A DNA stretch of 64,000 bases from Azolla caroliniana (Eukaryota > Polypodiophyta). Under the pieces are notes generated by a model, which was given only the letters and a program-made list of their open reading frames with translations, ran no database searches and was not told the origin of the DNA. Shown in pieces: positions 38,980-50,470 of this stretch (position 1 is its first letter; each line of letters starts with the position of its first letter). The stretch lies in contig JBHGNT010000013.1 of NCBI GenBank assembly GCA_043228905.1, positions 2,666,001-2,730,000 of the forward strand, written 5' to 3'. The position numbers were made by a program, and so were the translations under genes.

Positions 38980-41181
38980 TTGGAGATGGCGTCCTCAAGC
39001 AACCACGCAGGAGTGCTCGAAAGGATGATGCTAATCGTCGAGCAAATGATGAGATCTCGGGACAACGATGCGAGCGTGGAGAAGGTTGTCGATCGTGTCG
39101 TAGAGCTCGAGGGCCAATTCGATGGAAGGAACGTTACGAAGTTCCTTGATGCATATAGAAGGGAGATGAATCAAAGGGACGTGTCCAAGGCACGTCAAAT
39201 CGCAAGCTTCAAGAGAGTTGTCGCCAACAACATCCAAAGATGCGTCATCGAGCTTCAAGAAGGTAAGACAACATGGTCCGAGTTCGAGAAAATGATACTA
39301 GCGGAGTTCGTGACTGAAGACTCAACGAGGATGACTCGACATGCCCTGATGAAGTGGATAGAGAAGAAGAATAAGAAGATGAGCGTCTCGAGGGTGTACG
39401 ACGAATTCGACCAGATGTTTAGTCGTCTCCCCAATACGGACCAAGTGTTGCTTGAAGAGGACAAGACTTTGTACTTCTTGAAGGCCGTGGACATAAAGGA
39501 TAGACGGGAGTTGGGGACTCTTCTCGAAGATGATACCCAAGCAAATGGGCTCGTAGCGGACTGGATCGCGGTGAAGCGGGCATGCAATAGGCTCGACAAG
39601 CGTCGCCAATGGGTTGATGACACTGACTTGACGGGACCGACTACCACGGAGAAAGCAAGACCGCCGAAAGTAGCTGAGCCACTGAGGCAAAGTAACGTGG
39701 AAGAAAAGAAGATTGATGACGACAGCATTGAAGAGCTAGCGAAGAAGTTCGAGAAGGTCACGCTAGCCAACATGAATCGTCGGGGCCCTAAAGGAAAAGA
39801 ACCCTTTAGATACGTGTGGTGCGATAGCATGGACCACATGAGAAGGGATTGTGCGAGCCTTCGAGAGGCGATTCGACAAAATATCGTATACATAGAGGAC
39901 AACATGATCTGCTCAAGCGAGACTAGAAGACCCCTACGGGTGAATTTCGGAAGAGGAGGAATGAAGAAATCTATGGAGGATGTCGATGCGACTCATGTGG
40001 ATGCGATGCACTATGCTGCATCGGCCGGAATAAGAGTCGGGAAAGACAAGACTGAAGCTGCTAGAGCGGGAGCAAAGTTTTGGACTTCCGTTCTCGAATA
40101 TGAGAAGAAGGGAAAAGTCACATCGAACGAGGTAGAGCTTGCGGACCGAAACGTGCAAAGCATAACCGGGTGGTCGGATCCGGTGGACGACAACACCATA
40201 CTCGCAGAGGTGATGTGCGACAACCACGAGGTGTTCATCGAAGAAAAGAGAAAGAGAATAGAAGAGCAAGGCCCATCAAAAAGATATGAAACAAGGAACG
40301 CGAAAAAGAAGGACGATACGGAGACGAGTCGACCTTTACAAACGGAGGAACGAGAATCAAGCCGAAAAGGGGAGCCAAGCATACGAGTTGAAGAAATGGC
40401 TCGGCCCGTGAAGGTTGGTGTCGAAGACCCCACTCGGAGGACAAGGACTATACCTACCTATAAGCTAAGGTCGGACATAGAGCAGACGACGGACCTAAAG
40501 AAGATTCTCGAAGAACGAGTTCTTGATAGCCACGTAACTTTGTCCTTGAGGGAATTGCTTGGCATTACGAAGGAGTTCCACGACACGATCGTGGACCTTG
40601 TAAAGAGAAAGAGACAACAATCGGACGAGGAAGAAGAGAAGCCGCAAAAAGCAAAAACGAATGCTATAACGATGGCAAGAGACGAAATCGATGAAGATAT
40701 GGTGGACAGCCACTACACTCGACCTCATTGGGCACGAGCGACAACGGAGACGCCGGTGAAGATCGGGGAGAAGAAAGAGACCGTCGTAGCCTTGATCGAC
40801 CACGGCTCGGAGATCAACCTCATGTCAACCGACTTCTACAAAAAGGGAAGATGGCCAATCAATACAAACCACGGATGGAAGATTCGCGCGGCAACAAAGT
40901 CTACGGAGGACTTGTACGGAGCTTGTCCCAATGTCAAAGTCACGATCGGGGATGTGGAGATGGATCAACACTTCTTCGTACAAGAATCGGCGTCGCATCC
41001 TGTCATCCTAGGGCAACCTTATATCACATCATCTCGGATGGAGACCAGAGTGTTCGATAATGGAGCAGCCTTCGCACGAATAAAGAGTATTGACAACCAA
41101 AGATCGGTCCAATTCCTAACGGTGCGAGCCAATCATGAAAGGAATCGAGATAGTCTCGGAGACGAATCCTCGGATTTTTAG
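38980..41181 (+). CDS. Gy3 Gag-protease polyprotein
   Basis: Intact 733-codon frame; the start used is an ATG 38 bases after the primer site, and the second Met (MASSSN) is equally possible. Residues 1-230 are the capsid-like domain shared with Gy4. Near residue 280 is YVWCDSMDHMRRDC, a knuckle whose first Cys is Tyr (C-C-H-C changed to Y-C-H-C). A long charged linker follows. Protease near residue 605 reads VVALIDHGSEINLMS, with D-H-G at the active site, then VILGQPYITSSRMETRVFDN. RT lies in another frame downstream, so a shift or separate translation is needed. This is the longest intact gag in the window. Confidence 0.9.
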   Translation: MEMASSSNHAGVLERMMLIVEQMMRSRDNDASVEKVVDRVVELEGQFDGRNVTKFLDAYRREMNQRDVSKARQIASFKRVVANNIQRCVIELQEGKTTWSEFEKMILAEFVTEDSTRMTRHALMKWIEKKNKKMSVSRVYDEFDQMFSRLPNTDQVLLEEDKTLYFLKAVDIKDRRELGTLLEDDTQANGLVADWIAVKRACNRLDKRRQWVDDTDLTGPTTTEKARPPKVAEPLRQSNVEEKKIDDDSIEELAKKFEKVTLANMNRRGPKGKEPFRYVWCDSMDHMRRDCASLREAIRQNIVYIEDNMICSSETRRPLRVNFGRGGMKKSMEDVDATHVDAMHYAASAGIRVGKDKTEAARAGAKFWTSVLEYEKKGKVTSNEVELADRNVQSITGWSDPVDDNTILAEVMCDNHEVFIEEKRKRIEEQGPSKRYETRNAKKKDDTETSRPLQTEERESSRKGEPSIRVEEMARPVKVGVEDPTRRTRTIPTYKLRSDIEQTTDLKKILEERVLDSHVTLSLRELLGITKEFHDTIVDLVKRKRQQSDEEEEKPQKAKTNAITMARDEIDEDMVDSHYTRPHWARATTETPVKIGEKKETVVALIDHGSEINLMSTDFYKKGRWPINTNHGWKIRAATKSTEDLYGACPNVKVTIGDVEMDQHFFVQESASHPVILGQPYITSSRMETRVFDNGAAFARIKSIDNQRSVQFLTVRANHERNRDSLGDESSDF

Positions 41182-41246
41182 AGCGGACTATTGAAGCATG
41201 GGGCACAAATAGTCCGAGCAATCACAAGACCCCACAAGAAAGAAGA

Positions 41247-41982
41247 GTGTGTGGATTGCAAGGAGAAGCAACATGTGTCACACCTAGTGGCGCATGTAAA
41301 CTAGTACTACCCGACAAGAAGCACAAGCACCGGATACAAGAATTCGAGAAGATGCTGAAAGAAGAGAACATAATAGAAGAAGGGGAGTTCGTGACTCATA
41401 TTATGGAAGAAGCCTCATTTAACGACACCATCGGCGAAATCGAGGACGTCGTGGACTTGAGCTATCTTCACAACCAATGCGTGATTTCGGTTAACTCCGT
41501 CAACATGTACGCTATCATCGATGAATACCGTCGTGGCATCTCGATGAAGGAAGCTGACATCAACACGAAATATAAAACGGTGGATAAGAAGATCAAGCCA
41601 GTTGCGGTTCCGCTACTGGAAGATAGCTGGCAAAAGATGAAGGAAGTCGCTAATGATCCAAGCTTCAGAGATCCGAAGAAGATAGGTCATGTCTTCACCA
41701 AAGAGACGAAGGGGAAGCTACGAGTTGGAAAGGAGAATTTCCTTCTCCCTGAAGAGGACCAAATGTTTCGCGATATGCTTGAGAGACATGGGAAGGCTTT
41801 CGCATTCTTCCCACGAGAAATCGGATGCGCCGACCCAAAGGTTATAGAGCCGATGGTGATCTTCACGGTGCCTCATGTGCCTTGGAACTTGAAACCGATA
41901 CCGGTTCCGAGAGCACACCTTCCGAAGCTGATCGAGCTCTTAAAGGAGAAGGTGAGTATGGGAATTCTAGAACCGTCGAATG
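41247..41982 (+). pseudogene. Gy3 pol, N-terminal RT region, cut by solo LTR
   Basis: A frame with a Lys/Glu-rich start, FAFFPREIGCADPKVIEPMV, FTVPHVPWNLKPIPVPRAHL, PKLIELLKEKVSMGILEPSN, homologous to Gy4 46840-47070. The Copia-A solo LTR interrupts at 41983; the same frame continues at 42583. Confidence 0.88.
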
Positions 41983-42579
41983 TGTTGCGAGACAGGTCCC
42001 TCCGGATGGGAAGGGAGAAGAACGGTACGAGGAGCACCCGGCTACGGAGAGCCGGATGCCGGATGAGGAGTACCTGGCTACGGAGAGCCGGATGATACAG
42101 GCCCGGTATGAACCGGATGAAGAGACATATTCGTAAATATGTTTCTGAGAGCCCATTGTGGCTATATTTGTAAATAGCCGAAAAGTCATATTAGTATAAA
42201 TATGACTTAGGGCAAAACTAATTGTGTTGTTGTTACTTTTCTTGTTGGTGCAAGAAGAAGAGAGAGCACGTAATAGTGTACAGAGTGAGAGAGAGAGAAA
42301 GAGGTCGTTGCCTCTGTTGTAACCGCCGCCTGTGGCGAAGATCGTGAGCACGAGGTCGTTGCCTTTGTGAACTCACTGTTTTTGTACATTTCAACTTAGT
42401 GATAGTTTGCAGCCTGTGGGCTGCTGTGGTTTTTCCCTCTTTGGGTTTTCCACGTAAACATTTTGTGTACCCTTTTTTCTCTCCTTTGTGTCGCGTGTTT
42501 TCGTTTTCCTGTTTCCTGTGTATTAAAGAGGCTCGGTTGTGGCCGAGTGTTGGGTATAAGGAGCGTTGAGTTCCCGACA
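41983..42579 (+). repeat. Copia-A family solo LTR (597 bp)
   Basis: TGTTGCGAGACAGG to GAGTTCCCGACA with no internal region. Matches the Copia-A LTR (2215-2780, other strand). Removing it and one ATG restores the Gy3 coding line across the site. The repeated bases are ATG, or AATG if the last LTR base is shared. Confidence 0.88.
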
Positions 42580-42582
42580 ATG

Positions 42583-43881
42583 CTCCTTATTCCAATAGGT
42601 GGTTCACGGTGCCGAAGAAGAATGGATCATTGCGATTCATCCAAGATCTTCAACCCGTCAACAAGGTGACAATTCGAAATGCCGGAATCGGTCCGAGCGT
42701 GGACGAATTTGCCGAAGCGTTTGCGGGCCAGTCCATCTACTCCATTGGTGAATGCCATGAATGCCATGAATAAAGTCTTGAAGGATTGCTTTCCGGACAT
42801 CACGATGTCATTCTTGGATGATATTCCGATAAAAGGATGTTCGGATGAGGAGAAAGATGAATCGAAAGATAAGGAAGGTTGTAGAAAGTTCGTTGCGGAT
42901 CATATGAAAGATTGCAAGAAGGTGCTTCAAAGGCTCGAAGATGCGAATTTGACATTTTCGGGAGAAAAATCCGCATTCGGGCAACCGGAGATCTTGGTGG
43001 TAGGTCACTTGTGTGGAGCATACGGCCGGAAGCCCTCGCCATCCAAAGTGAACGCAATCCAAGACATGAAAGAAGAATGTGAAAACCAAACGGAGGTTCG
43101 AAGGTTCCTTGGAGCGTGCGCGTTTTATCATATATGGATTCCTCACTACGCTCATGTCGTCGAACCATTATATGGACTACTAAAGAAAAGAATAAAGTTC
43201 GAATGGCGAGACGAGCACACAGAGGCGATGCGAAGATTAAAGAAACTGCTTCTTGAAGCTCCGGCACTAAGGAAGGCCGACTATGCCGAAGGGAAACCAA
43301 TTTACGTGACCGTAGATACGAGCCCAACCGGAATCGGGTGGGTCATCAATCAAGAAGGTGAAGATAATGCGCGATATGCCGTCCAGTTCGGAGCAAAGGT
43401 TCTCAGCGAACGGCAACAAAGATATGCCCAAGTCAAGCGGGAACTTTGGGGTATTGTGTCGGCAGTGAAGACGGACAAAGATTACCTGATCGGGTCAGAA
43501 GTGATAATAGAGACAGATTGTCTTCCAATTCTCGGAATGGTCTCGGGATGTGCGACCCCAGATCTTGCTATGCTAAGGTGGATCGCCTACATCAAGTCTT
43601 TAAACCCAGAGATCCGTCACATCGCAGGGAAGAAGAACGCCATGGCTGACATGCTGTCGAGGGCAAGATTTTCAAATGGAAGTAACATGGTTTCGGAAGA
43701 TGAAGATGTCTCCCTCAACTTCTTCAAGATGGCTCGATTGTCGGCGGAAGACCAGGACACGCAAACCCTCCACGCCTTCAACGAGAACGAGTACGAAGGA
43801 GAATGGTTACTCATCGGTAGATTCCTAAGAACATTGACGACAAATGCTTCGTTGACAAAGGAGGAGACCCTACGAATCTGA
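42583..43881 (+). pseudogene. Gy3 reverse transcriptase (deleted) and RNase H
   Basis: FTVPKKNGSLRFIQDLQPVN, VTIRNAGIGPSVDEFAEAF, GQSIY, then a deletion of about 47 codons relative to Gy4 that removes the first catalytic Asp and PLGL motif, and a frame change to VNAMNAMNKVLKDCFPDI, MSFLDDIPIKG (FLDD), VVGHLCGAYGRKPSPSKV, VRRFLGACAFYHIWIPHY, then RNase H (IYVTVDTSPTGIGWVINQEG, ELWGIVSAVKTDKDYLIGSE, MADMLSRARF). The deletion should abolish RT activity. Confidence 0.88.
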
Positions 43882-43902
43882 AAGAAAGCTTATCGATACT
43901 TC

Positions 43903-45141
43903 TTGAAGGGAGGATTCCTTTGGAGACATCCAAAAAGAAGGACAGGAATACCACGTCGAGTGGTGGTAAAGAAAGAAGAGCAAGAGACGCTGATGACCGA
44001 ATTCCACGAGAGTGCTTGGGCAGGTCATAGAGGAACATGGGCGACGTTCGAAAAATTGAAGGAGAAGTACTGGTGGCCAAGCATGTACAAAGATGTACTC
44101 CATTTCGTGTCCACATGTGAAACTTGCCAAATATATTCAAATATACGTCATCGTGATGAGTTAAAGCCGACATACCCACTCACCATTCACTTCAAATGGA
44201 TGGTGGATCTGGTCTCGATGCCAATGGGAGTGGGACAAATGAAGTACTTAGCGCTCGCAAGGGAAGACTTGACAAATCAAGTGGAAGGACGAGCCTTGAC
44301 AAATAAGACGACTTCAGCCGTTTGTAAATTTTTACTTGAAGATGTTGTTTGCCGATATGGATGTGTAGGGAAGATAGTGGCCAACCGAGGGGAGTTGGAC
44401 GCGCACGAAGCGACGGAGCTCTTCGAAAGACTAGGCGTGAAGCTCTCCCTCACGACTGCCTACAATCCGGAAGCAAATGGGAAGATCGAGCGAGGGCATG
44501 GACCTATCGTTAAAGCCATCGTACGGGCATGCAACGGTCGAGTCGGGAATTGGCCACGACTATTACCCTATGCCTTGTGGGCCGATAGAACGACACATAG
44601 CTCGGTGACAGGGTATATGCCGACGGAGCTTATGTATGGACAAAAGCCGATTATGCCCATCGAAAGGACGATCGCCTCATGGGTAGCGATACCGTGGGAG
44701 AACGAGATGAGCCGAGAAGAGTTATTAGCGGCGCGGATAAGGCAACTTGAAAGAAGACCTGAAGATTTAGAAAAAGCGCGAAAGATGATGAAGGCAGCCC
44801 GAGTAAAGAACAAAGTTCGGTTCGACAACACGCATCGACTTCGTCCCAAGAAGATTGAAGAAGGGGATTGGGTTTTGGTTTACGACAGCACCCTTGACAA
44901 TCAACATAGTACAACAAGGAAGTTCGCAAGAAGATGGTTCGGGCCGTATGTGGTGACAAGTGCCAACGATAATGCCACATACCACCTTGCGGAACTAGAC
45001 GGATCAAGGTTGGCCGTACCCATTGTGGGAAAAAGAGTAAAGCTTTTCAAGAAAAGACAAGACAAGGATCCTGACCTCGATTACCTCGACGATGAACATA
45101 ATAGGCCGGATGAAAATGAAGACATGGAGGAATCTAATTGA
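43903..45141 (+). CDS. Gy3 integrase
   Basis: Open 412-codon frame directly after the RT-RNase H stop at 43879, which may be a TGA replacing an Arg or Trp codon. Zinc domain HESAWAGHRGTWATFEKLKE, WWPSMYKDV, CETCQ; core WMVDLVSMPMG, YGCVGKIVANRGELDAHEA, AYNPEANGKIERGHG (Glu); C-terminal RHRLRPKK-like segment, GDWVLVYDS, RWFGPYVVTSANDNATYHLA. No chromodomain. It joins cDNA to target DNA. Confidence 0.88.
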   Translation: MKGGFLWRHPKRRTGIPRRVVVKKEEQETLMTEFHESAWAGHRGTWATFEKLKEKYWWPSMYKDVLHFVSTCETCQIYSNIRHRDELKPTYPLTIHFKWMVDLVSMPMGVGQMKYLALAREDLTNQVEGRALTNKTTSAVCKFLLEDVVCRYGCVGKIVANRGELDAHEATELFERLGVKLSLTTAYNPEANGKIERGHGPIVKAIVRACNGRVGNWPRLLPYALWADRTTHSSVTGYMPTELMYGQKPIMPIERTIASWVAIPWENEMSREELLAARIRQLERRPEDLEKARKMMKAARVKNKVRFDNTHRLRPKKIEEGDWVLVYDSTLDNQHSTTRKFARRWFGPYVVTSANDNATYHLAELDGSRLAVPIVGKRVKLFKKRQDKDPDLDYLDDEHNRPDENEDMEESN

Positions 45142-45213
45142 TCATCGTAGCCGAAATCTCACTTCTTCTCTTCTTGGCACGTACCGGAGGACGTGCGGTT
45201 TGGTGGGGGTGGA

Positions 45214-46226
45214 TGTCGTGAAGATTTTCGGCAATAGTGTGAAAATCCCATAAAACGTACGAAATCGAGTATAAATCACGTAATACAATAATTGTGAAGA
45301 TAACATTTTTAATATCTAAGTACAAAATGATGGAGGTTTCGAATGCACTTTATTACACGAGAAATGGACAACTAAATGTCAAGATATGAGGGTATAAAGT
45401 TTGTGAAAAGAAAAGAGAAAATTGTGAGATATCCCACATAGGCACGACAAATACGGCTCTCACCATATATAAGGTGGAGCAAAAGATATTATCTTTGTGT
45501 CTATGTGTGGAGCATAGAGAGTTCAAGGTAACTTCAACTAAGAGTGGAGGTGGCTAGCTACTCGTAAAGGGTTTTGGCCAACCAAAACCGGACCGGCGAT
45601 GGAGCCGATGATCCGACGGCATCCGACCGCGGCATCCGGGAACCGACGGCATCCGGCATTCGGTATCCGGCGAGGCGGCGGCACCGGTATCCGGCGAACC
45701 GGCGTCCGGCGACTAGATAAATAAATATATAAATATATATACATATTTACATATACAAGGAGGGCAAGTATGGATTCGAACCTTGCACCTCCAAGTTAGG
45801 AGTCAATTGGCTTACCATTAAGCCATGCTATTTAGTTAAAATTATATTTCTATCATTGTACTTTTACATGTAAATTCTCATACATGAGAGCTAAAATGAG
45901 TGACATGGTTAGCATGCACCACATGTAATACTTAAGCGCCAAATGGCAAACATGCAATTTATGCATGTCTTGTACCCTCACATGCATCATATGCATGAGA
46001 GCATCTATAAAAGAGGGAAGGGGGAGGAGAAAAAACACGGTTTTTTTTATGAAAATTAAGAGGAAGAAATTCGTTATGAAATCAATCGTGTAATCTCAAC
46101 TTCTCTCTTTCCCAATCTATCTTAAATACTTTCTCGCCAAAGCTTGTATCGACTCTAAATCCTTCTGATCCAGAACCCCGGCGGTTCCGCCTCACGATCC
46201 GCGCGTAGTGACGGATCTTCACGACA
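45214..46226 (+). repeat. Gy3 3' LTR (1013 bp)
   Basis: TGTCGTGAAGATTTTCGGCA to GATCTTCACGACA, nearly identical to 37898-38918. The GGC minisatellite is shorter and rearranged. The interval 45142-45213 is a short 3' leader ending GTGGGGGTGGA, the polypurine tract. Confidence 0.92.
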
Positions 46227-47740
46227 ACGTAACCGCGAGACTCTCGGCGGCGATAGCCGAGGGGATTTTTAGAGAGGGCTATCGAGGCGTGGGGCCGCGA
46301 TAGTCCGGACACTCCGGTAGAACCCCACAAGTGTACCATAGGAAGGAAGTTTTGTGCTATAGGTAGGAAGTTTTGGGTCTCCGACGACAGAAGTTGTACG
46401 ATAGCCGGCATCGGTGGCTGGGAGAAGAAGAGGGCTGAGGAGCGTTTCAGAGAGTGTGGAGTCCTCAGCCCCGACAAAGAAATTAGCAGCACCATGGAGG
46501 CGGTCTCTTTCGACGACACCCTGGGGGAAATGGGAAAGGTGATCGAAGAAGGCCTCAATGAAGACCGGGTGATTCCGGTTAACTCGGTGGAGATGTACGA
46601 AGTCATTGCTGACTTCGGGGAAAGGGTCGAGTTGGATCGAACAGCCCGCATGGGTACGATGTACAAGACTGTGGACCAGAAGGTGAGGCTAGTCGTGGCA
46701 CCCTTGCCGGAGGGTAGCGAGGAACGAATGAAAGGGGTCGCGTGGGTCCAAGTTTGCGGAATCTGGCTGGCATAGGACACCAGTTCACCGACATAACGCT
46801 ACGGGAGCTCAAGGTCGGTGGGGGTGGCTTTGTACTGCCGGCGGAGGAGGAGCGGTTTCGGAGGATGCTCGGAAGGCACGGGAAAGTCTTCGCATTCTCA
46901 CCAGAGGAGATCGGGTGCGTGGACCCAACAATCATGGAACCGATGGTGATCTTCACAGTACCACATGTGCCATGGAATCTCAAGCTGATTCCGGTACCTA
47001 GAGCTCACATCCCGAAGTTGATGGAGTTGTTGAAGCAGAAGGTGGAGATGGGCATCCTCGAGCCATCGAGTGCCCCATATTCGAATCAGTGGTTTACCAT
47101 GCCAAAGAAGAACGACACGTTGCGCTTCATTCAGGACCTACAGCCAGTCAATAAAGTGACCATTTGGAACGCAAGAATTGGACCGACCATTGACGAGTTC
47201 GCAAAGGCCTTCGTCCAAAGGTCGATCTACCTGTACCCGGGGTACGATCAGTTCAAACTAGCCGTGGAGAGCAGGGATATTACAACGATGCGGACTCCTC
47301 TCGGCTTAGTGCGGATGTGTACCCTACCACAAGGAGGGACCAACTCGGTGGCGCACATGATGAATGCAATGAATAAGCTGTTGAGGGATTGCATCCCGGG
47401 CATCACCATGCCATTCTTGGATGACATCCTAATAAAGGGGTGCCTGGTGGAAGAGAAGGATGAATCGGTTGGGTCGGACGGATGTCGAAGATTCGTAGTG
47501 GACCACATCGGTGACTGCGAGAAGGTGCTTCAAATACTTGAGAACGTGCGGCTCACCTTCTCCGAAGACAAATCGGCTTTCGAGCAATCGGAGATCCTAG
47601 TGGTCGGGCACTTGTGCGGGCCTTACGGCCGGAAATCGTCTCCGGCAAAGGTAGAAGCCATCTCTACAATGAAGGAAGAATGCAAGTCGGTTATGGAGGT
47701 GTGGAGGTTCCTAGGCGCGTGCGCATTCTACCATATCTAG
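46227..47740 (+). pseudogene. Gy4 RT region after Gy3
   Basis: Starts with the end of the gag-protease frame (ending in a GGGATTTTTAG-type stop as in Gy3), then a Glu-rich leader, RT in frame from 46742: LPAEEERFRRMLGRHGKVFA, FTVPHVPWNLKLIPVPRAH, FTMPKKNDTLRFIQDLQPVN, GYDQFKLAVESRDITTMRTP (first Asp), GGTNSVAHMMNAMNKLL, MPFLDDILIKG (FLDD), VGHLCGPYGRKSSPAKV, RFLGACAFYHI. Stop at 47738-47740 replaces Trp. The upstream half is in a different frame (46494-46775). Confidence 0.88.
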
Positions 47741-48260
47741 ATTCCGCATTACGTGCACGTCGCGGAGCCGCACTACGGGTTGCTGAAGAAGGGGCGAGGA
47801 GCATGCGGAGTCAGTTCATAGACTGAAGGAGGCGCTAACCGCGGCACCGGCGCTCCGGAAAGCGGTTTACGGCAAGGGGATCCCGATTTATGTGACCGTA
47901 GACACAAGCCCGACCAGGATAGGATGGGTGGTCAACCAGGAGAACGAAACCGGCACGAGGTTCCCCATCCAGTTCGGAGCAAAGGTGCTGAGTGAATGGC
48001 AGTGAGGATACGCCCAACTTAAATGCGAACTCTGGGGTATCGTTTCGGCAATCAAGGCCGATAAAGACTACTTGATTGGGACGGAGGTGATAATCGAGGC
48101 GGACTGCCTACCGATCCTTGGTATGGTTTCCGGATGCGCGACGCCGGACCTGGCAATGCTCAGGTGAAAGACAACACCATGGCTAACATGCGTTCTAGAG
48201 CACGGTACGACGACGAGGACGGCATGGTTTCGGAGGACGAAGAAGTCGGCGTGGACTTCT
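47741..48260 (+). pseudogene. Gy4 RNase H
   Basis: Continues IPHYVHVAEPHYGLLKK, then with frame breaks the RNase H core (IYVTVDTSPTRIGWVVNQEN, ELWGIVSAIKADKDYLIGTE, ADCLPILGMVSGCATPDLAM). A stretch before MANMRSRAR is deleted near 48160. Confidence 0.83.
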
Positions 48261-48263
48261 TCG

Positions 48264-49653
48264 ATGAGATCAGGGAGCACTCCCTCGCTTAACAAGTTCA
48301 GCGAGGGCGAGTACGACGGGGAGTGGCACCAGATCGGCAGGTTCCTGAAAACGATGACGCCAGACGCGGCATGGACAAGGGAAGAGGCCAACCGGATGCG
48401 GAAGAAGGTGTACCGATTCTTCCTGCAGGACGGGAGCATACCCGAAGAAGCGAGGCGGCATCCCACTCCGGGTAGTGGCGAAGAAGGAAGAGCAAGAGGC
48501 GTTGCTAACAACGTATCACGAGAGTCCTTGGGTCGGACATTGCGGGACGTGGGCCACGTTCGAAAGGCTGAAGGAGAAGTATTGGTGGCCGGGATTGTAC
48601 TGAGACGTTCATCAGTTCATGACGACTTGTGAGAGCTGCCAAATGCATTCCGTAGTCTGGCATCAGGACGAGCTGCACCCGACTTACCCACCGACCGTCC
48701 ACTTCAAGTGGATGGTGGACTTGGTGACGATGCCGATGGGGGTAGGGCAGATGCGGTACCTAGTGCTGCCAAGAGAGGATTTGACGAACCAAGTGGAGGG
48801 TCGGGCATTGCCGAACAAGAGGACTGCAATCATGCACCGGTTCCTAATTGAGGAAGTGGTGTGCCGGTACGAGTGCGTGGGAAAGATCGTGGCTGGCCGG
48901 GGGGATTTGGATGCGTAGGAAGACGATGAGTTGTTCAGTCAACTAGGGGTTAAGCTTTCCCTCACTACGGCGTACAATTCGGAGGGGAACGGGGAGGTAG
49001 AGCGGAGGCACGGGCTGACTGTGAAGGCGGTAGTACGGGCTTGTGAAGGACAAGTCGGGAATTGGTCGCGGCTCCTACCTTACGTATTGTGAGCGGACCG
49101 AACTACGCATAGTTCGAAAACCGAGTTCAGGCCGGCAGAGCTGATGTATGGGCAGAAGCCGATCATGCCGATAGAGCGAATGATCTCCTCGTGGTCGGCG
49201 GTGGACGGGAGCGACAAGATGAACCGGGAAGAGCTACTAGCGAAGCAGATTCGACAGCTCGAGCGAAGACCGAAGGATGTGGAGCTGGCAAAGGCGAAGC
49301 TGCATGCGGCAAGGGAAAGGAACAAAGGCCGGTTCGATCGAACGCACCGGCTACGACCAAAGAAGATCAAGGAAGGCAATTGGGTGTTGGTGTATGACAG
49401 CAGCCTCAACAACCAGCACAAGGCGGTGCGTAAGTTCGCGAGGAGGTGGTTCAGGCCCTACATCGTAACAAGCGCAAACGACAATGGCACCTACCATCTT
49501 GCGGAGCTCGACGGGACACGAATAGCGGTGCCGGTAGTCGGGAAGAGGATCAAGGCCTTCAAGAAGTGGCATGAAGGCCAACCGGACACGGTAAGCATGG
49601 GCGACGGCAACGACTGGACCGGAGTGGACGACGGTTCGAAGAGCGACGGGTGA
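48264..49653 (+). pseudogene. Gy4 integrase
   Basis: Several frames: 48490-48620 zinc domain (WVGHCGTWATFERLKEKYWW in one frame), WMVDLVTMPMGVGQMRYLVL, DLTNQVEGRALPNK, a TAG at 48916, YNSEGNGEVERRHG, then 49144-49653 with LAKAKLHAARERNKGRFDRT, KEGNWVLVYDSSLNNQH, RWFRPYIVTSANDNGTYHLA. Gy3 integrase is the intact homologue. Confidence 0.85.
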
Positions 49654-49727
49654 CCGCAAGCCGGCTTTTTCCAGTATTTGTCCCTCTCCGGTGCATACCA
49701 GTGGATGCACAGATTGGTGGGGGTGGA

Positions 49728-50470
49728 TGTCGTGAAGAAAACCGGCCTTAGGAGGAATCGATGAATAAGACGTGTGAACATGCCCTTACGCATGGCCACA
49801 AGTATTGATAAGATGTACATAATTAGGAATAGGTCGGCTGATGTAAATATACTAGGTAGTACACATTTATTAGCTAGGAAATCGATTTGTATCTCTGTCC
49901 GAAGGGACAAAGAATAAAGTTGATGTATACAGGATGTGACGGCCCTCCCCGGCGGCCTATAAAAGAAAAGGGGAGATGGTTCAAAGAGGTATCGCGTTTT
50001 GGCAAGGACGAGGTGTTGTCGGACTGGGAACCGAGCTCTCTACTCCTTTATCATTGTTCACTGTGGGATTTGGGTCGGTTGCCTTTGCTTCGAGGAAAGC
50101 CCGAGTGCTTCAAGTAGGGCTCCATCGTGTGTGTACGTGTGTGTCTGGTCGCCTGTGTTGGGTCTATTGCCAGCTTGCCGATTGTAATCTTGCAAACGTT
50201 GTAATCTTTCTTATTATTGGAATCGATTCTCCTGTTTTCCGTCCCTCTATGTTTCTGCGAGTCTCTTGTTACGCCGTCCGGTGAGCGCATCTTGACCGAT
50301 CGGTGTACACGTTCACGATTCAGTCAGCCGGTAAGCGTTGTCGGTTGTAATCAGGCCTAGCTGGCTCTACGCCTACGTACTTCTCCCTCCGTCTTCTTTC
50401 TCTTGCTCCTCAGTTCACGGCCCCCGCAGTCCCACCTTATTTTCCTACGCATGAGCGGAACAACACGACA
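49728..50470 (+). repeat. Gy4 3' LTR (743 bp)
   Basis: Same length and ends as 27951-28693, preceded by the purine tract GGTGGGGGTGGA. The Gy1-b RT resumes at 50471 (GCATTCTAAGAGAC). Confidence 0.93.

Larger units (their letters stand above)
37898..46226 (+). mobile_element. Gy3, Ty3/gypsy retrotransposon with near-identical LTRs
   Basis: LTRs 37898-38918 and 45214-46226. Primer site, gag-protease ORF, RT, RNase H and integrase follow. The LTRs differ mainly in a GGC-rich minisatellite and isolated substitutions, so it is among the youngest insertions here. RT carries a deletion of about 140 bp (near 42740) and a Copia-A solo LTR (41983-42579). Flanks GCGT and ACGT suggest a 4-bp duplication with one change. 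Confidence 0.93.
27951..50470 (+). mobile_element. Gy4, Ty3/gypsy retrotransposon split by Gy5 and Gy3
   Basis: Two LTRs of exactly 743 bp (27951-28693, 49728-50470). Internal pieces: primer site, gag (28739-29460), a rearranged gag-pol join with an 18-bp palindrome, a protease fragment (29540-29581 and 37738-37897), and RT, RNase H and integrase (46227-49653). Flanks GCGT and GCAT fit a 4-bp duplication with one change. It interrupts Gy1-b RT. Confidence 0.92.

Noticed and set aside
39255-39905. Long minus-strand frames opposite Gy3 gag (for example 216 codons)
   Set aside because: Antisense shadow of an intact 733-codon Gag-protease frame; no domain resemblance.
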